A DNA stretch of 64,000 nucleotides, taken from Sabulicella rubraurantiaca (GTDB lineage: Bacteria; Pseudomonadota; Alphaproteobacteria; Acetobacterales; Acetobacteraceae). The stretch spans positions 1 through 64,000 of the forward strand of contig NZ_JAFEUU010000004.1 of the NCBI RefSeq assembly GCF_017355885.1, given 5' to 3'. The translations under genes and the position numbers were made by a program. Each line of letters begins with the position of its first letter. The stretch's first letter is position 1. The notes below the pieces were generated by a model. It saw only the letters and a list, made by a program, of their open reading frames with translations, was not told the origin of the DNA and made no database searches. This document shows positions 18,396-28,337 of the stretch, in pieces.

Positions 18396-18671
18396 TGCGT
18401 TTTCTCCCCTGATTTGTTCTCCCGTCATGCTGTGCCGGTTCTTGGGCTGGGCCAAGCCCCACAGCTGACCTCCTGGTCACGAGGAGTGGAAATCTCACGC
18501 CCCGGGGGACGCGTCGCGCACGCGCCGTGCCGGCGCCAGGGCGGCGCAGGCCGATGACGGCGCCGGGCGAGGAGAGCGACGTCGGATAGCTCTGTGCCGC
18601 TGACGCACCGGACGCCCAGCGGGTTGAACTTACCTTGGCCCCCCCGCATATCGTGCGCCGCTGGAGGCTGA

Positions 18672-20522
18672 ATGGAGGAGCTGGCAGTGAACGAGACCCT
18701 GGAACGGCATGAGTTCGGCGCCGAGGTTGGGCGCCTCCTCGATCTCGTTGTTCACGCGCTCTACACCGAGCGCGAAATCTTCCTGCGCGAACTGGTGGCC
18801 AACGCCGCCGACGCTGTGGACCGGCGCCGCTTCGAGGCGCTGACCGACAGCACGCTCGGGCTGCCGGCCGAGGCGAAAGTCCGTATCGTGCCGGAGAAGG
18901 CCACGCGGACGCTGACCATTTCCGACCCCGGCATCGGGATGTCCAAGGCCGAGCTCGCGCAGCACCTCGGTACGATCGCCCGCTCTGGAACGCTCGCCTT
19001 CGCCAGGTCACTGAATGAGGCGCCTGCGGCCGATAAACCGAGCCTGATTGGCCAGTTCGGCGTGGGCTTCTACTCCGCCTTCATGGTGGCGGACCGGGTC
19101 GAGGTCACCTCCCGCCGCGCCGGGGCGGAGGAGGCCTGGACCTGGGCCTCGGAGGGCAAGGGGGACTACACCCTTCAGCCTGCTGCACGGGATGAGCCCG
19201 GCACCGACGTTGTCCTGCACATGAAAGCCGACGCTGAGGAGTTCCTCGAGCCATCTCGTGTGCAGGCGATCATCCGTAAGTGGGCGGACCACATCACTCT
19301 GCCGATCACCGTCGTCCGCGACGGCAAGGACGAGCCCGCCAACGACGGCACGGCGCTCTGGCGGAAGCCAAAGTCGGAGGTGACGGAGGACCAATACGCC
19401 GAGTTCTATCACCACGTCGCCCACGCCTTCGACAAGCCCTGGGCCACTCTGCACTGGCGTGCCGAGGGCACGTTGGACTTCTCGGCGCTGCTCTTCATTC
19501 CCGGAAGCAAACCTTTCATGGCGGTCGAGGAGGTGCGGGAAAGCCGCGTGCGCCTGCATGTCCGGCGTATGTTCATCACCGACGCAGCCGGGCTGCTCCC
19601 TCCCTGGCTCCGCTTCGTGCATGGCGTGGTGGACACCGAGGATCTGCCGCTCAATGTCAGCCGTGAGATGCTGCAGGCCACGCCGATGCTGGCGCGCATC
19701 CGAAAGGCTGTGACAAGCCGAGTGCTCTCCGAGCTGAAGGCGAAGGGCAAGGACGCGGAGGCCTATGCTTCGCTCTGGGAGAACTTTGGCCCCATTCTGA
19801 AGGAAGGTGTCTGGGAGGACGCCGAGCACCGGAAGGACGTAGCCGGCCTGCTGCGTTTCCGCTCATCGGCCGTGGACGGTTGGACCTCACTCGCGGATTA
19901 TGTGGGACGCATGAGGGAGGGACAGGAAGCCATCTATGTCCTGGCGGGTGACGATGCTGCGGTGCTGGCCAAGTCGCCCCAGCTCGAAGGTTTTCGCGCC
20001 AAGAACGTGGAGGTGCTGCTCCTGGCGGACGGCATCGACGCCTTCTGGCCGCAGCAGCTGGCGGAGTTTGAAGGCAAGCCGATCCGCAGCGTCACCCAGG
20101 GCGCGGTCGACCTCTCGAAGGTCGCGGGGGATGAGCCGCCAGGCGAGGCGGCCGATGTGGCCACGCTGTTGCCGCTGCTCAAGGATGCGTTGAAGGACGA
20201 GGTATCAGAGGTCCGTGTCACCGACCGGCTGGTGGACAGCGCGGTCGTGCTCGCCGCACCTGAATACGGCCCCGATCTGCAGATGCAGCGCATGCTGCGC
20301 CGGGCCGGCCGCAGCTTTGGTGGCGGTCTTCCGGTGCTCGAGGTGAACCCACGTCATCCCTTGATCCGTAAGCTGGCGGAGGGTGCGGCGGCCGATACGA
20401 GGCTTGGCGAGAGCGCCGGGCTGCTGCTCGACATCGCGCGGGTGCAGGACGGTGACAGCCCCAGGGATCCGGCTTCCTTCGCCCGACGGGTTGCGGCGGC
20501 TCTCGCCTCTGGCTCGGTCTGA
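18672..20522 (+). CDS. htpG: Molecular chaperone HtpG (Hsp90)
   Basis: A 616-residue Hsp90 homologue, an ATP-driven cytosolic chaperone. The N-terminal GHKL ATPase shows [20 protein letters not shown] (Asn/Asp ATP contacts), DPGIGM and [15 protein letters not shown]. The middle domain has the catalytic Arg region [10 protein letters not shown]. The C-terminal dimerisation domain is present, so the protein is full length. The ATG at 18672 has GGAGG 4 bases upstream. It stands alone between a divergent Bug gene and a small secreted protein. A chromosomal htpG can be housekeeping, but this copy sits between the two 44-bp repeats. Confidence 0.95.
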   Translation: MEELAVNETLERHEFGAEVGRLLDLVVHALYTEREIFLRELVANAADAVDRRRFEALTDSTLGLPAEAKVRIVPEKATRTLTISDPGIGMSKAELAQHLGTIARSGTLAFARSLNEAPAADKPSLIGQFGVGFYSAFMVADRVEVTSRRAGAEEAWTWASEGKGDYTLQPAARDEPGTDVVLHMKADAEEFLEPSRVQAIIRKWADHITLPITVVRDGKDEPANDGTALWRKPKSEVTEDQYAEFYHHVAHAFDKPWATLHWRAEGTLDFSALLFIPGSKPFMAVEEVRESRVRLHVRRMFITDAAGLLPPWLRFVHGVVDTEDLPLNVSREMLQATPMLARIRKAVTSRVLSELKAKGKDAEAYASLWENFGPILKEGVWEDAEHRKDVAGLLRFRSSAVDGWTSLADYVGRMREGQEAIYVLAGDDAAVLAKSPQLEGFRAKNVEVLLLADGIDAFWPQQLAEFEGKPIRSVTQGAVDLSKVAGDEPPGEAADVATLLPLLKDALKDEVSEVRVTDRLVDSAVVLAAPEYGPDLQMQRMLRRAGRSFGGGLPVLEVNPRHPLIRKLAEGAAADTRLGESAGLLLDIARVQDGDSPRDPASFARRVAAALASGSV

Positions 20523-20599
20523 TGTGACCTCGCCACCCGCGCTCCTTCGGACCGGGCGGCCTAGCTCCGCATGTCGGAGGCCAAAGGGAGGCTCGCGGC

Positions 20600-21136
20600 G
20601 TGGTTGCAGATCGAAGTCAGCCCCGACTTGCGCTGCCGGCATTGGCGGCTGCGCTCCTCATGTGCCTGGCCTCGGCACAGGCGAGTTCCGACACCGCTTG
20701 GGAAGAAACGCTGGGGTCTGATCAGGCCGGATACGGGGAGACTAGGCCGCTACCCGAGGAGGATACCGCCTCGCGGCTGCGCCGCTGGAGCAGCGGGTTC
20801 GCGGTTCCCTTCGAGGGTGGGGAGGTCGTCTTCGCCCTCGATCCGTCCACCCCAGGCTTCGTCTCCTCCGTGGCGCCCGAATTCGTGGCGGCTTTCTCCG
20901 ACCCGCCGGGCTTCCTGATCCGCCGTCTCCATGAGCACACCGACTTCGTGTGGGTTGGTCACCGCTCCGGCACGCCGGTCGCGCTGGCCAGCCAGCCGCG
21001 CTTCTCGCCTGGGCTTCGCTGGATGCTCTCGGTGTCGCCGTCCGAGGCCGCCCACGTCTTCAGCGGCATCGAGCTGTTCGACGTTGGCGGGTCTCGGCTC
21101 CACCTCGCCTCCACGCTTGACTGGAGCCGGCACTAA
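20600..21136 (+). CDS. Secreted protein of unknown function
   Basis: A 178-residue protein starting with GTG. The N-terminal hydrophobic segment (LALPALAAALLMCLASAQA) looks like a signal peptide cleaved near residue 28. The mature part contains RRWSSGFAVPFEGG, GFLIRRLHEHTDFVWVGH and a C-terminal ELFDVGGSRLHLASTLDW. I recognise no domain. It follows htpG by 77 bases and could be co-transcribed. The function is unknown. Confidence 0.65.
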   Translation: MVADRSQPRLALPALAAALLMCLASAQASSDTAWEETLGSDQAGYGETRPLPEEDTASRLRRWSSGFAVPFEGGEVVFALDPSTPGFVSSVAPEFVAAFSDPPGFLIRRLHEHTDFVWVGHRSGTPVALASQPRFSPGLRWMLSVSPSEAAHVFSGIELFDVGGSRLHLASTLDWSRH

Positions 21137-21218
21137 GGGGCCTTAGCTGGCCACCTTAAGGCTTGTGGCTTGCACGTCATTGCGACCGATGGGCCCGTTT
21201 TATTCAAAGGCGCCGCAG

Positions 21219-22436
21219 TCAACTTCCCGCCCCATCACGCGGCTTCACGTAGCTCCGGGTCAGCAAGACACCGACCACCAGAGCTGGCACGCCGCAGAGC
21301 GCAAAGCCTAGGCCGTGGCTGCCTGTGGCATAGAGAAGCGCCGAGTATGCCAGCGGCAAGACCAGCCCTCCAATCTGCCCGTAGGAGAGCACGCCGCCGG
21401 TGGCCATTCCGCGCATCCCAGCCGGGGCCAGGCGTGCCGCCTCGGCGAGAAGAACCCCGTGCCAAGACATGGCCGTGGCGCTGAGACAGGACGCCACGAT
21501 GCCGAGGAACAGGACTGGCCAAGCTGAGGTGTAGAAACCAATGGCCAGGGTGCTGGCCGCCATCCCTAGCGCTAGCCCTCCCAGCATGCTGCGCGGCGAA
21601 AGCGAAGTGCTGCCCAACCAGCCCCAAAGGATGCGGCAAGGCACGGCCACGAACATCGCGACGGAAAACACGAAGCCTGCAAGGCTGAGCGAGTAGCCGA
21701 GTTCCACCAAGTAGATGATGAAATAGGAGGTGAAAACGGTCTGTAGGCCGTTGAAGGCGAAGCATGCGATCGACAGATTTCGCAGATCCGCCGTGGCAAG
21801 AACCGATGTGAAGGTCGTGCGGAAATCCGAGACTTTGAAGCGACGGCTGGGCACGCGGTCCGCGTCGAACTCGGCGCGCGTGCCCTGCAGGAGAATCGCG
21901 AAGATCAAGCATCCCGCCGCGGCCACGTTGAGGGTCACGCTCCAGCTGGTCCATCGGGTCAGCGCCGGACCGAGCAGCCCGGCGAGCAGCAGCCCGGCCG
22001 GCACGGCCGTCTGCTTCACGGAGAAGACCAGAGGAGCGTATTTCGGCGGTGAGTAGCGTCCAAGCAGATGGGAACTGGCGGGGGTTGAAATCGCAGAACC
22101 GCCCCCACCGATGATCGCGGAAAACGCCAGCAGGGCGACCGAACCGGAGGATGCGGCAGTCAATCCAACGGCCAACAGCAGGAGCGCGACTTGGCTCATG
22201 CGCAGGGCACCGTAACGGATGATGAAACTGCCGCAGCCCAGCTGAAAAAGGAGAGCGGAAAGCGCGATCAGGCTCACGTAGACGCCGACCCATGTAGCAT
22301 CCAGTCGGAGGTCGGTGATGATGGCTGGGGCGATCACGCTGGGCAGGCTGCGGCCCAGAGAAGCAAAGGTTTGCTGAAGAAACATAGCGCCGAGGGCCAG
22401 AAGTAGAAGGTTGGTCTCGCGGCCTCTGCTAATCAT
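21219..22436 (-). CDS. Major facilitator superfamily transporter
   Basis: A 405-residue inner-membrane protein with about 12 hydrophobic segments and the size typical of MFS carriers. The N-terminal half has LDATWVGVYVSLIALSALLF and the first inter-helix loop region. A central loop near 195-215 is rich in charged residues (RAEFDADRVPSRRFK). The substrate is unknown. It is encoded next to, and overlaps by 8 bases, the relic recombinase frame, so it may be cargo of the element that left that relic. Confidence 0.88.
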   Translation of the reverse strand: MISRGRETNLLLLALGAMFLQQTFASLGRSLPSVIAPAIITDLRLDATWVGVYVSLIALSALLFQLGCGSFIIRYGALRMSQVALLLLAVGLTAASSGSVALLAFSAIIGGGGSAISTPASSHLLGRYSPPKYAPLVFSVKQTAVPAGLLLAGLLGPALTRWTSWSVTLNVAAAGCLIFAILLQGTRAEFDADRVPSRRFKVSDFRTTFTSVLATADLRNLSIACFAFNGLQTVFTSYFIIYLVELGYSLSLAGFVFSVAMFVAVPCRILWGWLGSTSLSPRSMLGGLALGMAASTLAIGFYTSAWPVLFLGIVASCLSATAMSWHGVLLAEAARLAPAGMRGMATGGVLSYGQIGGLVLPLAYSALLYATGSHGLGFALCGVPALVVGVLLTRSYVKPRDGAGS

Positions 22437-23044
22437 TGTTCGTTTCCCGGATCAGGCGTGTATCGCCCGCTGAACGGCGATGAGGTCCAGCGGCCTCTCG
22501 GCGCAGTCTGCCACGTAGTGCGGCAAACTCTGAAACGCAGTGCGCCCACTCAACTCGGCGGACCATAGCCTTCGTCGCCTGGAGGCGCAGCAGGCCAGCG
22601 TAAGAACCCGCTTCAGGACGGGGGCAATTGGATCCGAATGAGCTGAGCGGCGGGAGCCCCAGCGTTCGAGGGATGTCCGTCTGTCCTTCGATGCTGCCGA
22701 TGTGGAAGAGGCGGATGAGCGCCTCGCGCGGGGCGACCTCGCGGCGCCTGTTCAAGCTCTTCACTTTTGCCCCGCTGGCGCTGATGCACATCAGCGCCAT
22801 GCGATCGCGCTGAGTGACGTCCCTGGGCCGCAACCGGAGCACCTCCTCGATGCCTGCACCACCGTAGAGGGCGAGAAGCGGCGTCCAGTACATGCCGTCC
22901 CGGACCAGATGCACCTTCCATCCGCGCCCGCGCGCTCTCGTCCGCTGACCATCCTGTAGAAAATCCGCCGCGAAAAAGGGGCTCGAAGGGAGGTGCAAAG
23001 TGGTACACACTAATGTGACAAAATGCCCCTGCGCCGCGCTGTGA
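22429..23044 (-). pseudogene. Decayed tyrosine recombinase (integrase) fragment
   Basis: The minus-strand frame contains GRGWKVHLVRDGMYWTPLLA, then LYGGAGIEEVLRLRPRDVTQ and KSLNRRREVAP. This matches the catalytic-core start of phage-type integrases, where the pattern is RYWIPLLALYTGMRLEEL and later KTLNSRR. The box I catalytic Arg position reads Gly/Ile here. The box II His/Arg/Tyr region is missing, and the frame runs into low-quality sequence after about residue 110. It is therefore a non-functional remnant. Its 5' end coincides with repeat copy B. Confidence 0.65.
23001..23044. repeat. 44-bp imperfect repeat, copy B
   Basis: This is the partner of 17085-17128 (38/44 identical, same orientation). 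It overlaps the 5' end of the integrase relic. Together the copies bracket about 5.9 kb containing a Bug receptor, htpG, a secreted protein and an MFS transporter. Confidence 0.6.
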
Positions 23045-23225
23045 AGCAGAGGCTGCCGCGTCCCATGGCCTCCATCCCCCGGTCGTCAGGCACTTACTTC
23101 TCCGCCCAAAGGGGTGCGGCGGTTCATTCCCAATACCGCCGCGAAGTTACGTCGCGCTGAGCTATGGTCCACCGGAGGCCAAAACGACAGCCCCTCTCCT
23201 CACGCCCACGCTCATCGGAGCGCCA

Positions 23226-23702
23226 TCATGGCGTCTGCGCGGCCGCCTTCGAAGCTGCGGCCGCCTTGGAAGTTGGAGTGCCTTCGCCAATCAAGTGCAG
23301 GACAATGTCCCGCCGGTGCGGCGCCACGCGGTGCTCATACAGGTAGATGCCCTGCCATGTTCCGAGAACCATCTCGCCATCTTCAATAGGGACCGAGAGA
23401 TGGGTCTGGGTCAGCGCGGCGCGGATATGAGCGGGCATATCGTCCGGACCTTCCTCCGCATGCCGGTAGCGGCCCACCCTGCCGTCAGGCACCAGCCGTG
23501 CGAGGAAGGCTTCCAAGTCAGCCTGAACATCCGGCGAGGCGTTTTCCTGGACCAGCAGCGAGGCCGAGGTGTGACGGCACCAAAGGGTCAGCAGACCGGT
23601 GCCGATGCCTTGGTCCCCGGTCCATTCGCGGACGCGGCCGGTGAGGTCGAAAAGGCCGCGGCCTGATGTCTCGACGCGGAGATGGTGGAAGCGCTGCAGC
23701 AT
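23226..23702 (-). CDS. YjbQ/UPF0047 family protein
   Basis: A 158-residue protein of the YjbQ family, whose members have weak thiamine-phosphate synthase activity and an unclear true role. Family motifs are HTSASLLVQENASPDV and GTWQGIYLYEHR, with His residues that form a metal site. The C-terminus ends in a short Ala/Lys-rich tail. I chose the ATG at 23702 because GAAGGA lies just upstream; an in-frame ATG at 23732 would add ten unlikely residues. It sits downstream of a Bug gene on the same strand but 120 bases apart. Confidence 0.9.
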   Translation of the reverse strand: MLQRFHHLRVETSGRGLFDLTGRVREWTGDQGIGTGLLTLWCRHTSASLLVQENASPDVQADLEAFLARLVPDGRVGRYRHAEEGPDDMPAHIRAALTQTHLSVPIEDGEMVLGTWQGIYLYEHRVAPHRRDIVLHLIGEGTPTSKAAAASKAAAQTP

Positions 23703-23822
23703 CACGTCCTTCCCATTCACGCCCCGCCCCATACCCCTACATTGGCGGCGCTAAGCGGGAACGGTTGATGAAGCCCTCCTGAAAGGTGCATCCGCTGCTG
23801 GCTCTGACGCAACAAGTGGCGC

Positions 23823-24785
23823 CTACTCCAATCTAATTCCAGCGCTGCGGACCACGCCGATCCATTGCACCCTCTCCCGTCCGATGAAGGCCTCGAAGTC
23901 CTGGGGCGTTCCACCACCCGGGGTGACGCTCATCTGCGCCAAGCGCTCCAGCACGGCTGGGTCGCGCAGCGCCTCGTTCGCTGCGGCATTAATCGCCGTC
24001 ACCACCTCTGGCGGCGTGCCACGCGGGCCGAGCAGGCCGAACCAGGAACTCACCTCGAAATCTGGATAGCCAAGCTCGGTCATCGTTGGCACCTGTGGCA
24101 GTTGCGGCAGCCGGGCCCGCGCGGTGATGGCCAGCGGCTTCAGCTGCCCGCCCTGCACCAGCGGCAGGGTGGAGGGCGCAACGGCAAACATGAAGTCCAC
24201 CCGCCCGGCCGCGAGGTCGCGCTGCGCGTCCGTGACCGTACGGTAGGGAACATGGACCACGTCGATTCCGGTAGCGCGACGGAACACTTCCGCCATCAGG
24301 TGCGTCAGGTTGCCGTTGCCGGCGGAACCGAAGGTCAGCTGGCCCGGCCGCGCCTTGGCCGCGGTCACGAGGTCCGCTGGGGTGTTCCATGTGTTGGAAC
24401 CGGGCGCAACCAGGATGCCGGGCGTGCTCGCGATAAAGACGATGGGCTGGAAATCCGTCTCCGGGTCGTAGGGCAGGCGCGGATAGAGCGCGGCGTTGGC
24501 GGTCAGTGCGGTGATCGAGCCCTGGATGAGCGTGTAGCCGTCGGGCGTCGCGCGGGCGACCGCTTCGTGTCCGACGATGGATCCGGCGCCTGGCCGGTTC
24601 TCCACGACGATGGGCTGGCCCAGCGTCTGCGCCATGCGCTGCGTGACCACGCGCCTAACGAGGTCCGAATCCCCACCAGCGCCAAGGGCCACGATCACCC
24701 GGATAGGCCGGTTGGGGTAGCGCGCCTCCTGCGCCTGGGCGGCCGCTATAGGCGCCAGCGTCAGCAACAAGCGGCGCCCAATCAC
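23823..24785 (-). CDS. Bug/TctC-family periplasmic solute receptor
   Basis: A 320-residue receptor with a short signal peptide ending in AAAQAQ. Bug features are VALGAGGDSDLVRRVV, VVENRPGAGSIVG and ARATPDGYTL. The GTG start overlaps the stop of the DUF1028 gene (GTGA), so the two are translationally coupled. This suggests it binds the substrate or product of the DUF1028 protein. No TctA/TctB partner is encoded here. Confidence 0.92.
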   Translation of the reverse strand: MIGRRLLLTLAPIAAAQAQEARYPNRPIRVIVALGAGGDSDLVRRVVTQRMAQTLGQPIVVENRPGAGSIVGHEAVARATPDGYTLIQGSITALTANAALYPRLPYDPETDFQPIVFIASTPGILVAPGSNTWNTPADLVTAAKARPGQLTFGSAGNGNLTHLMAEVFRRATGIDVVHVPYRTVTDAQRDLAAGRVDFMFAVAPSTLPLVQGGQLKPLAITARARLPQLPQVPTMTELGYPDFEVSSWFGLLGPRGTPPEVVTAINAAANEALRDPAVLERLAQMSVTPGGGTPQDFEAFIGRERVQWIGVVRSAGIRLE

Positions 24786-25507
24786 TTGGCGACTTCCTTC
24801 CGGGCCCGCTCGGCCTCCAGCTGCGCCACGTAGACCTCTTGCGGCGGCGCCGAGGGCGGGTTCTCGGCCCGCATGCGATAGAGCGGCAAATAGAGGCTGT
24901 ACTCGTCATGGATACGCCGCAACTCCTCTACGGCGTGGTCGTGGAAGTCTACGCGCAGATCGAGTTCCGGGTGGTCGTCGCGGTGGTGCACCAGCAATGC
25001 GGCCGAACGTTCGGGCAAGTGGCCCGTGCCGCCGGTCTGGCCGCCGGCATCGCGGCCGGCTTCGATGGCACGCACCAAGCGCTCCGCAAGGTTGGCGCCC
25101 TTGCTGGCGAGGAAGGTGTCCTCCATCGCCGCCAGCACGGCCTCGCCGGTCAGCACATTTCCGAAGACCGCGTAGCCCTGCCCGGTGCGGTGGCCATGCC
25201 AAGGCCTGGTCTTGCTGCCGGTATGGGCGGCCGCCACTCCGTTGCGGTCCAGCAGCCCAAGCTGGCGGTAATCAGCGAAGGGGTCGCTGCGCAGGGCCTC
25301 GGCAAGCGCCGCCTCGACTCCATAGCCTGCCGACATTAGGTTGAGCCCAAGCCGCGCCAGCCGGGGGTTGGAAAAGGCTTGGCTGCTCACCGCTCCGAGG
25401 GAGGAGCGCACCTGCGGGCACTTTCCACCGACGCCGAGCGAGTATGTGGCGATGCCGACGCCGAGGCGCCCTGTCGCCTCGCAGAAGCCGAGGATGGTGT
25501 AGGTCAT
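24782..25507 (-). CDS. DUF1028 family protein
   Basis: A 241-residue protein of the DUF1028 family, Ntn-hydrolase-like proteins of unknown reaction that often accompany peptide or amino-acid catabolism genes. Typical stretches are the N-terminal TYTILGFCEATGRLGVGIA and SLGVGGKCPQVRS, followed by GYAVFGNVLTGEAVL. The C-terminal PLYRMRAENPP region is charged. It is the first gene of a two-gene operon with the Bug receptor. Involvement in uptake and breakdown of a small amide or peptide is inference. Confidence 0.9.
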   Translation of the reverse strand: MTYTILGFCEATGRLGVGIATYSLGVGGKCPQVRSSLGAVSSQAFSNPRLARLGLNLMSAGYGVEAALAEALRSDPFADYRQLGLLDRNGVAAAHTGSKTRPWHGHRTGQGYAVFGNVLTGEAVLAAMEDTFLASKGANLAERLVRAIEAGRDAGGQTGGTGHLPERSAALLVHHRDDHPELDLRVDFHDHAVEELRRIHDEYSLYLPLYRMRAENPPSAPPQEVYVAQLEAERARKEVAK

Positions 25508-25799
25508 GTGCCTCTCCCCCGTATGCAGCCAGTGCGGCTGCGGAGAGCATGGCGCTCGCTTGCGAGGCTGCCAAGCCGCACAGCCCGGCCTACAGATGCA
25601 GGCGGCGCATCACCGTGCTGGCCACCGGCCAGGTCAAGCAGCCGAGCGAAGCATTTGCCGCTTTGCCCGAGCTTGGCTCCCTCGCAAATCTCTTGAGATC
25701 GCGCATGCCGCGCAAATAGGCTGCTTGGCTCGCAGGCACCGCGCAGGTCGCGAAGCAGCGGGCCAATGCGACGGCACCACGGGAAGGGAAACGACAAGG

Positions 25800-27068
25800 A
25801 TGAATGATCTTGCGACTGCTCAGACAAGCGCCGCGCGCCTGAGGACGGGACGCCGAGGAGCCATGCTCGCCGGTGGCGGGCTCGCCGCCGCGGCTATCTG
25901 GCCATCCGAGCGTGCTCTCGCCCAGGTTTCCGACAATGTGGTCAAGATCGGGGTGCTCGACGACATGTCCGGCACCTTCGCAGACCAGCAGGGCATGGGC
26001 GACGTCGTCTCCGCACGCATGGCCATCGAGGATTTCGGGGGCCGGGTGCTGGGGAACCCGATCGAACTGATCTACGGCGACCTGCAGAATCGGCCCGATG
26101 TCGGAACGGCGCTCGCCCGCCGCTGGTATGACCAGGAACGAGTGGATGCGATCTTCGGCATCGGCAACTCTGCCGTTGCCCTCGCCGTGCAGCAACTCAC
26201 GCGGGAAAAGAACCGCATCAACGTGGCGGTCGCGGCAGGGACGACTGATCTCACGGGCCGAGCCTGCACCCCGAACGGGCTGCACTGGACCTACGACAAC
26301 TATGCGCTCGCGCGCGGCACCGTCTCCGCCATGATCAACCAAGGCAAGCGGCGCTGGTTCTTCATCACCTCCGACTACGCATTCGGGCACTCCCTTGAGG
26401 CCAATGGCACGGAGGTCGTACGCGCTCTAGGCGGCCAGGTGGTGGGCTCGGCCAAGGCACCGTTGAACGAGACCGACTTCTCCAACCATCTGCTGCGCGC
26501 GGCGCAGTCGGGCGCCGATGTGGTGGGCCTGGCCGTCGCTGGTGTGGATCTGATCAACGCCGTGAAGCAGATGGGAGAATTCGGCCTCATCCGGCGCGGC
26601 ATCCAGCCCGCCGCCCTGCTCTGCCTACTCACCAATGTCAGGGCAATCGGCCTCGAAACCGCTCAGGGCCTCGTCTTCACCGAGGCCTATTACTGGGACC
26701 AGAATGACGAGACGCGCGCCTTCGCGGCACGTTTTGCCCGTATCCATGGCCGCCCGCCCACGATGTTCCAGGCGAGCATGTGGGGGGCGGTAACCCACTA
26801 CCTGAAGGCGGTGCAGGCCGCCGGCACCGACGCAGCGCCGGCGGTCATGGCAAAGATGCGCGAGATGCCGATCAACGATTTCATGACGCGCAACGGCCGT
26901 ATTCGCGAGGACGGCCGGATCATCCGTGACATGTACCTCATGCGTGCGAAGCGCCCGTCGGAAGCGCGGGGCGAGTGGGATCTGCTGGAGGTGGTCGGCA
27001 CCATTCCGGGTGATCAGGCCTTCCGTCCGGCCAATGAGAGCGAATGTCCGGCGCTCCGCCGGATTTGA
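25800..27068 (+). CDS. Branched-chain amino acid-type ABC transporter substrate-binding protein (LivK-like)
   Basis: A 422-residue periplasmic binding protein of the Leu/Ile/Val type. A long Tat-like N-terminus contains RRGAMLAGGGLAAAAIWP. It is followed by VVKIGVLDDMSGTFADQQG, the usual start of the mature domain. Other family stretches are YDQERVDAIFGIGNSAVALA and KRRWFFITSDYAFGHSLE. The ATG at 25800 is preceded by AAGG; the longer upstream frame is not needed. No permease or ATPase genes adjoin it, so it is an orphan receptor. A strong hairpin follows its stop. Confidence 0.9.
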   Translation: MNDLATAQTSAARLRTGRRGAMLAGGGLAAAAIWPSERALAQVSDNVVKIGVLDDMSGTFADQQGMGDVVSARMAIEDFGGRVLGNPIELIYGDLQNRPDVGTALARRWYDQERVDAIFGIGNSAVALAVQQLTREKNRINVAVAAGTTDLTGRACTPNGLHWTYDNYALARGTVSAMINQGKRRWFFITSDYAFGHSLEANGTEVVRALGGQVVGSAKAPLNETDFSNHLLRAAQSGADVVGLAVAGVDLINAVKQMGEFGLIRRGIQPAALLCLLTNVRAIGLETAQGLVFTEAYYWDQNDETRAFAARFARIHGRPPTMFQASMWGAVTHYLKAVQAAGTDAAPAVMAKMREMPINDFMTRNGRIREDGRIIRDMYLMRAKRPSEARGEWDLLEVVGTIPGDQAFRPANESECPALRRI

Positions 27069-27076
27069 GAGGTCAG

Positions 27077-27105
27077 GCAGGGCAGATCCTTCGGGTCTGC
27101 TCTGC
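27077..27105 (+). terminator. Strong hairpin with TTCG loop, probable terminator
   Basis: Nine bases after the LivK-like stop, GCAGGGCAGA pairs with TCTGCTCTGC (one G-U wobble) around an inner CC-TTCG-GG. A short T-rich stretch follows (TTCCT). The genes converge here, so it may serve both strands. Confidence 0.65.
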
Positions 27106-27185
27106 TTCCTCGGGATTCGCGTTTAAATCGGCCCGCTTCTCGCCGCCGATATCCGCGGCTGCTGCGGCCTCGCCCTTGTCGCCTC

Positions 27186-28205
27186 CTAGCTGGCAGCGAC
27201 AGCCGCAAGCCGGTTCGCCAGGGCGCCACCTTGCGTAAGGGTGCCCTGCTCGATCCCGGTGATCAGCTCCACCAACTTGTCGGCAAGTGGGGTCGGAACG
27301 CCATGCCGCCTGGCTGCCGCACGCACCGGGGCAAGTTGCGCGGCGACGTCGGTCTGCCGCTTCCGCACAGCCAGGTCGCGCCAGATGCCGCTATGCGTCT
27401 TCGCTGATCCGCGGTTGTAGGCGACCATCTTCGCGATCGTGGCATCGACCGCAGCCATGTCATTGCCGAGGAAAGGCAGCGGATCGAAGCCATCGAAGCC
27501 GAGCGGCACGACCTTCTCCGCTGATGCGACTGCAAGGATCTCCCGCACGAAGGCAAGGATCAGCGCCTTGCGCGCGGGGTCGCCGATGAAGTCCGCGATG
27601 GAGTCATTGGTCAGCGCCGATGTCTTGAGGATCGCGCCATACGCTGCCTTGCCCCAAAGATAGCCGAAGATGTTGTCGCTCAGTACCGCATCGGGCTCGA
27701 AGACCTGCAGCTGGCGATGCAGGGAAGTGATGCGCGGCGTCCTCGCCCCATCGAGCTCGCCCACCACCACGGCGCCGCGGACGCCATAGAGGATGCGTCC
27801 GGGCTCAAGGTAATCCGCACCAAAATTGACGAAGGCACCGATCGTGCGTTCGCGCCCCACGATGTCCGCGATGACGAGTTCGTTCAGCCCGTTCTGACAG
27901 GAGACGACGGCACCATCCTCCGCCAGGTGTGGGGCAAGGGTGCGCGTGGCCGCCTCGGTGTGATGGGCCTTGACCGCCAGGATGATGAGCTTGTGCTTGC
28001 CCGTCACGTGCTCGGGCATGACGGCCCGGCCACCGGTCGTGAACTGCGAGATCGGCCCCTCGATCGTCAGCCGGCCCGCCTCAATCGCAGCGACATGCTC
28101 CGGGACGACGTCAACGAACGTCACCTCGTGACCCGCGCGGGAAAGATACGCGCCGATCGTGCCGCCGATCGCGCCCGCCCCCCATATCACGATCGGTTCC
28201 GGCAT
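27186..28205 (-). CDS. Ketopantoate reductase-like (PanE/ApbA family) dehydrogenase
   Basis: A 339-residue NAD(P)H-dependent 2-oxoacid reductase homologue. The nucleotide-binding GAGAIGG is at residues 7-13. The conserved AVKAHHTE and SCQNGLNE follow, and WGKAAYGAILKTSALTND holds the catalytic-Lys/Asn region of the C-terminal domain. The ATG at 28205 has GGAGAG upstream; a start at 28223 adds six residues. It is divergent from an SDR gene. Isolated PanE paralogues often act outside pantothenate synthesis, and the context suggests a catabolic role. Confidence 0.88.
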   Translation of the reverse strand: MPEPIVIWGAGAIGGTIGAYLSRAGHEVTFVDVVPEHVAAIEAGRLTIEGPISQFTTGGRAVMPEHVTGKHKLIILAVKAHHTEAATRTLAPHLAEDGAVVSCQNGLNELVIADIVGRERTIGAFVNFGADYLEPGRILYGVRGAVVVGELDGARTPRITSLHRQLQVFEPDAVLSDNIFGYLWGKAAYGAILKTSALTNDSIADFIGDPARKALILAFVREILAVASAEKVVPLGFDGFDPLPFLGNDMAAVDATIAKMVAYNRGSAKTHSGIWRDLAVRKRQTDVAAQLAPVRAAARRHGVPTPLADKLVELITGIEQGTLTQGGALANRLAAVAAS

Positions 28206-28231
28206 CTCGGCTCTCCTGTTCATTCCTTGTC

Positions 28232-28248
28232 AGTCATTCAGATTGACT
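28232..28248. promoter_or_regulatory. Candidate operator, inverted repeat AGTCA-N7-TGACT
   Basis: A perfect 5-bp inverted repeat lies in the 132-base gap between the divergent PanE-like and SDR genes, 27 bases from the PanE start. Its position suits a regulator of both. No regulator gene is adjacent. Confidence 0.35.
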
Positions 28249-28337
28249 AAGATCAGACAGGGCGGCAACGTCGCCAATGCCTTCCGAGCCCGCTGGCGCG
28301 CCCGCGGTGTGGCCGCAGGAACAGGAGAGGATCACCC

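Noticed and set aside
21140-21162. Hairpin GCCTTA/TAAGGC after the secreted-protein gene
   Set aside because: The stem is only 6 bp with an 11-base loop and no T-tract, too weak to call a terminator.
25508-25799. Upstream extension of the LivK-like gene to 25506
   Set aside because: The added residues are Cys/Arg-rich and precede a good start (ATG at 25800 with a ribosome binding site and signal peptide).
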